A DNA stretch of 8,218 nt from an uncultured Coriobacteriaceae bacterium (lineage in GTDB: Bacteria; Actinomycetota; Coriobacteriia; Coriobacteriales; Eggerthellaceae), in assembly GCA_902781245.1 (NCBI GenBank), contig CACZIP010000077.1, positions 1 through 8,218 on the forward strand, given 5' to 3'. Both the position numbers and the translations under genes were made by a program. Every line of letters starts with the position of its first letter. Within the stretch, counting starts at the first letter, position 1. Shown here piece after piece: positions 4,762 to 8,218 of the stretch. Under the pieces are notes generated by a model. That model was not told the origin of the DNA, searched no databases, and saw nothing but the letters and a program-made list of their open reading frames with translations.

Positions 4762-5846
4762 TGACGTCGCCGAACAAAAACAGAGTGCTCATGGCCATGA
4801 GCGGAGGGGTCGACAGCTCCGTGTCGGCTCTTGTCCTGCGTGATGAGGGCTACGAGGTTGAAGGTGTTACGATGAAGCTCTTCGACAACGATGATGCCTT
4901 CATCGAAGATGAGCAGACATGTTGCTCGACGCGCGATGTCGAAGATGCGCGCCAAGTATGCCTTGAGCTCGGCATCCCTCATTTCGTCTATAACTTTACC
5001 GGCCCATTCGATACTGAAGTTATCGATCGATTCTGCAATTCGTACCTTTCCGGTCAAACCCCAAACCCGTGCATTGATTGCAATCGCTATATAAAATTCG
5101 GTTCGCTTCAAAAACGCCGCAAGGAACTTGGCTACGATTATGTTGCTACAGGTCATTACGTGAGGCGCGTCTTCAACGAACAGACTGGGCGCTTTGAGAT
5201 CAGATGCGGGAAAGATGCAAACAAGGACCAATCGTATGTCCTGTTCCATCTTGACCAGGAAACGCTCGCACACATGCTGTTCCCGCTTGGCGATCTCTCA
5301 AAAAGCGAAGTGCGCCGTCTGGCTCAGGAAAATGGTTTTATAAACGCCGGTAAAGCGGAAAGTCAAGATATCTGCTTCGTTCCCGATGGCGACTATGCTT
5401 CGTTCATTGGGAAGAGAACGGGAAAGACTTTCGAAGCGGGCGAAATCGTGAACCGAGAAGGCACTGTACTAGGAAAGCATAATGGGCTCATACATTACAC
5501 GATAGGCCAACGCAAGGGCATCGGCGTCGCAGCACGTGAGCCTCTCTATGTCTTCAAGAAAGACGTTTCATCTAATCGGCTTGTTGTTGACACAGATGCC
5601 AACACATTGTGCTCCTCTATCGAAGTGAATGATGTGAATTTCATTTCGAGAGCTCAACTCGATAGACCTGAGCATTTCCTTGTGAAAACTCATTACCGAC
5701 AAACTGCACGCCCGGCCATCGTCGAGCAAGTCGGCGAGTCCACAATATCTATTACCTTTGATTCACCTCAACGTGCATGTGCTCCCGGGCAGGCGGCTGT
5801 CGTCTACGACGGCGATACCGTAGTCTGCGGCGGCACAATTTTGTAA
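4758..5846 (+). CDS. mnmA: tRNA-specific 2-thiouridylase MnmA
   Basis: ATP-dependent enzyme that places sulfur on C2 of the wobble uridine (U34) in tRNAs for Lys, Glu and Gln, using persulfide sulfur that originates from cysteine. The 362 residues contain the PP-loop SGGVDSS (15-21), a CCS cluster (55-57), NPCIDCNRYIKF with the catalytic-position C108, YVATGHY (128-134), KDQSYVL (157-162), ESQDICFV with C206, and the C-terminal beta-barrel region (YTIGQRKGIG, ACAPGQAAV). The ATG at 4758 overlaps the cysK stop as ATGA, with another ATG right behind it. There is no Shine-Dalgarno, so translation probably depends on ribosomes finishing cysK. It converges on ppdK across 74 bp. The NPCxxCN form is the cysteine-rich variant, unlike the NPDxxCN of E. 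coli. Confidence 0.96.
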   Translation: MMTSPNKNRVLMAMSGGVDSSVSALVLRDEGYEVEGVTMKLFDNDDAFIEDEQTCCSTRDVEDARQVCLELGIPHFVYNFTGPFDTEVIDRFCNSYLSGQTPNPCIDCNRYIKFGSLQKRRKELGYDYVATGHYVRRVFNEQTGRFEIRCGKDANKDQSYVLFHLDQETLAHMLFPLGDLSKSEVRRLAQENGFINAGKAESQDICFVPDGDYASFIGKRTGKTFEAGEIVNREGTVLGKHNGLIHYTIGQRKGIGVAAREPLYVFKKDVSSNRLVVDTDANTLCSSIEVNDVNFISRAQLDRPEHFLVKTHYRQTARPAIVEQVGESTISITFDSPQRACAPGQAAVVYDGDTVVCGGTIL

Positions 5847-5869
5847 AGCCAATTAAACATGGTGCAAAA

Positions 5870-5897
5870 ATGGGGCCCGTTTATTAACGGGCCCCAT
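5870..5897 (-). terminator. intrinsic terminator of ppdK between convergent genes
   Basis: A 12-bp perfect stem (5870-5881 with 5886-5897) built around GGGGCCC and closed by a 4-nt loop. On the minus strand it is followed by TTTTT (5870-5866), giving a classic terminator 23 bp after the ppdK stop. On the plus strand the stem runs into CATGTATCGC with no U-tract, so it should stop mnmA transcripts only weakly, although it would form the same 3' hairpin. It is the only structured element in the 74-bp gap. Confidence 0.9.
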
Positions 5898-5920
5898 CAT
5901 GTATCGCTTTGAAGCAATCG

Positions 5921-8218
5921 CTACTTCGCGAGTGCAGCATGAGCCGCAGCGAGGCGTGCGACCGGCACGCGGTACGGCGAACAGGATACGTAGTTCAATC
6001 CAACTTTATGGAACTTGGCGATGGAGTCGGGGTCGCCGCCATGCTCGCCGCATACACCGGTGACGAGCTCGGGGTTGGTGGATCGGCCACCCTTGACTGC
6101 AATGTCGATGAGCTTGACAACGCCGTCGTCAACCGTTGCGAACGGGTTGACCTTCATGATGCCGAGCTCGGAGTAATCCTTGAAGAACTTGCCCTCAACG
6201 TCGTCGCGGCTGAAGCCGAAAGTCGTCTGCGTGAGGTCGTTGGTGCCGAAGGAGAAGAAATCGGCCTTCTCGGCGATCTCGTCAGCCGTGACGGCTGCAC
6301 GCGGCAGCTCGATCATCGTGCCGATCTCGATGAAGGACAGGTCGACACCATCGCGCTCCTCGACTTCCTTGATGGCCTTTTCAGCCTCTTCGCGAACATA
6401 GATAAGCTCGTTTTCCATGGATACGAGCGGAATCATAACTTCGGGTTTCGGATCGAAACCTTCCTTGATGAGTTTCGCCGTAGCCGTGGCAATAGCACGT
6501 ACCTGCATGGCGGAAAGGCCCGGCATCACGATGCCGAGGCGGCAACCGCGCAGACCGAGCATTGGGTTCATCTCTGCCATGTTGTCGGCTGCGGCGAGAA
6601 GCCTCTTGGCAACAGGATCATGGTCGCCCTTGGCGGCGTCGACGGCAACTTTGATGGCGAGCTCGCGCGGCGAAGGCAGGAACTCATGCAGCGGCGGGTC
6701 AAGCAGGCGGATGATGACGGGCAGTCCGTCCATGGCCATGAGCATCTCGTAGTAGTCGCCCTGCTGAGCCTCGTAGAGCTTGTCGAGTGCTTCCATGTAC
6801 TCGTCGCCGCCCTTTTCTGCGAGGATCATGTCGGCAACGATCTGCTTGCGATCGCCGAGGAACATGTGCTCGGTGCGGCACAAACCGATGCCCTCTGCGC
6901 CGAAATCACGCGAAAGCTGAGCGTCAGCCGGGTTGTCAGCATTAGCGCGGACGCCCAGCTTGCGGAACTCGTCAGCCCACTCGAGAATCGTGTCGAGGTC
7001 GCCGGTAAGCTCGGGCTGAACCAGATCGACAGCGCCCAGGACGACGATACCGGTCGTGCCGTCAAGCGAGATCATGTCGCCTTCCTTGATGGCGATGTCG
7101 GTGCCAGCGATAGCAGCTTCCTTCTTTTCAGCATCGATCTTGAGAGCCTCGACGCCGCAGACGCACGGAGCGCCCATTCCGCGAGCGATGACTGCTGCGT
7201 GAGAGGTCTTGCCACCATGCGAGGTGAGGATGCCCTCAGCAGCGATCATGCCAGCCAGATCGTCAGGCGTAGTCTCCCAACGCACGAGGACGGTCTTCTT
7301 GCCCTGCTCGGCTGCTGCAACAGCCTCGTCAGCAGAGAATACAGCAGCGCCGACAGCAGCGCCAGGCGAGGCGTTCAGGCCGCGAGCGACGATGTCGTAC
7401 TTTGCGTTCTTGTCGAACTGCGGATGCAGCAATTGGTCGAGCTGCTCAGGAGCAACGCGCAAAACGGCCTCTTCCTTGGTGATGAGGCCTTCCTTCTCCA
7501 TGTCGATGGCAATCTTCAACGCAGCAGCGGCGGTACGCTTGCCAACGCGGGTCTGCAGCATAAAGAGCTTGCCCTGCTCGATGGTGAACTCGATGTCCAT
7601 CATGTCGCGGAAGTGCTTCTCGAGCATGACGAAGATGTCCTCAAGTTCCTGACCGGCCTTCTCGAGACCCGCGACATGCTTGAGTTCGGAAATCGGCGAA
7701 GTGTTGCGGATGCCGGCGACGACGTCCTCGCCCTGAGCGTTGACGAGGTAGTCGCCATAGAACTCGTTCGTACCGTCGGCTGCATTACGAGTGAAAGCAA
7801 CGCCCGTCGCGGAGGAGTCGCCCTTGTTGCCGAACACCATGCACTGAACGTTGACGGCAGTGCCGAGGTCGTCGGCAATCTTGTTCTGCTGACGGTAGAG
7901 GGTCGCACGCGGGTTGTTCCACGAACCGAACACGGCTTCGATTGCAAGGCGCAGCTGCTCGACCGGATCTTGCGGGAACGAAACGACGCCGTCGACGACG
8001 AGCTCGGGATACTCTTCAGGATCGACGCTCTCGGCGAAAATGCCCTTGAACGTTGCAACGAGTTCTGCGAGATCATCTGCATCAAGGTCGGTGTCCTGCT
8101 GTACGCCCTTTGCCTCCTTGGCGGCGGTGATGGCCTTCTCGAACTTGTCACCATCAATGCCCATGACGACGTTGCTGAACATTTGGATGAAACGACGGTA
8201 GCTATCCCATGCGAAGCG
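5921..8218 (-). CDS. ppdK: pyruvate, phosphate dikinase (N-terminus outside the window)
   Basis: Interconverts pyruvate, ATP and phosphate with PEP, AMP and pyrophosphate; in anaerobes it serves glycolysis or gluconeogenesis. The open frame runs to the right edge, so about 765 of roughly 880 residues are visible. The codons from 8218 inward read RFAWDSYRRFIQ, typical PPDK sequence well inside the N-terminal domain, so the internal ATG at 8180-8182 is not the start. Counting from that ATG: the end of the nucleotide-binding domain, including FMLQTRVGKRT (207-217); the phosphohistidine swivel domain GGKTSHAAVIARG with H328; and the PEP/pyruvate barrel with GLCRTEHMF (433-441), RLLDPPLHEFLP (492-503), SFGTNDLTQ (644-652) and VCGEHGGDP with catalytic C711. 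It is distinguished from PEP synthase by these motifs. Its codons end in G or C far more often than those of its neighbours, as expected for high expression. Confidence 0.97.
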   Translation of the reverse strand, partial: RFAWDSYRRFIQMFSNVVMGIDGDKFEKAITAAKEAKGVQQDTDLDADDLAELVATFKGIFAESVDPEEYPELVVDGVVSFPQDPVEQLRLAIEAVFGSWNNPRATLYRQQNKIADDLGTAVNVQCMVFGNKGDSSATGVAFTRNAADGTNEFYGDYLVNAQGEDVVAGIRNTSPISELKHVAGLEKAGQELEDIFVMLEKHFRDMMDIEFTIEQGKLFMLQTRVGKRTAAAALKIAIDMEKEGLITKEEAVLRVAPEQLDQLLHPQFDKNAKYDIVARGLNASPGAAVGAAVFSADEAVAAAEQGKKTVLVRWETTPDDLAGMIAAEGILTSHGGKTSHAAVIARGMGAPCVCGVEALKIDAEKKEAAIAGTDIAIKEGDMISLDGTTGIVVLGAVDLVQPELTGDLDTILEWADEFRKLGVRANADNPADAQLSRDFGAEGIGLCRTEHMFLGDRKQIVADMILAEKGGDEYMEALDKLYEAQQGDYYEMLMAMDGLPVIIRLLDPPLHEFLPSPRELAIKVAVDAAKGDHDPVAKRLLAAADNMAEMNPMLGLRGCRLGIVMPGLSAMQVRAIATATAKLIKEGFDPKPEVMIPLVSMENELIYVREEAEKAIKEVEERDGVDLSFIEIGTMIELPRAAVTADEIAEKADFFSFGTNDLTQTTFGFSRDDVEGKFFKDYSELGIMKVNPFATVDDGVVKLIDIAVKGGRSTNPELVTGVCGEHGGDPDSIAKFHKVGLNYVSCSPYRVPVARLAAAHAALAK

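Noticed and set aside
6180..8201. Several open frames antisense to ppdK and in its other frames
   Set aside because: All show the Ser/Arg/Ala-rich, low-complexity composition of frames opposite a gene with G/C-ending codons. None has a family motif.

Overview
The window looks like ordinary bacterial core chromosome from a genome with roughly balanced base composition, most likely an actinobacterium of the Coriobacteriia/Eggerthellales type. That placement is an inference from protein style (actinobacterial-type PPDK with GGKTSHAAV, a clostridial/actinobacterial NPCxxCN-type MnmA) and from the mix of leadered and apparently leaderless genes. It is not proven by any marker in the window. I found no rRNA, tRNA, CRISPR array, insertion sequence, prophage or attachment site.

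Layout from left to right. A few codons of an unidentified minus-strand gene enter at the left edge. It is followed by about 200 bp with no convincing gene, then rnhB (RNase HII), a strong intrinsic terminator and rplS (ribosomal protein L19), all on the minus strand. rplS has a well-formed promoter of its own. Upstream of it on the same strand are azlD and azlC (a two-component branched-chain amino acid type exporter) and then mtnA (methylthioribose-1-phosphate isomerase). An 80-bp divergent intergenic region separates mtnA from plus-strand cysK (cysteine synthase), which overlaps mnmA (tRNA 2-thiouridylase) by four bases. The cysK-mnmA unit converges on a minus-strand ppdK (pyruvate phosphate dikinase) that runs off the right edge. 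A 12-bp GC-rich stem between them has its U-tract on the ppdK side.

How the genes relate. The centre of the window has a sulfur theme: methionine salvage (mtnA), cysteine synthesis (cysK) and tRNA thiolation that consumes cysteine-derived sulfur (mnmA). The azlCD exporter lies next to mtnA, and some members of that transporter family export methionine as well as branched-chain amino acids. rplS and rnhB are housekeeping translation and genome-maintenance genes, and ppdK is central carbon metabolism with codon use typical of high expression.

I did not find a new biological system. The most interesting signals are regulatory: azlC (TATAAT 8 nt before a GTG start, no Shine-Dalgarno) and perhaps rnhB look leaderless, and two perfect inverted repeats lie just upstream of the azlC promoter.
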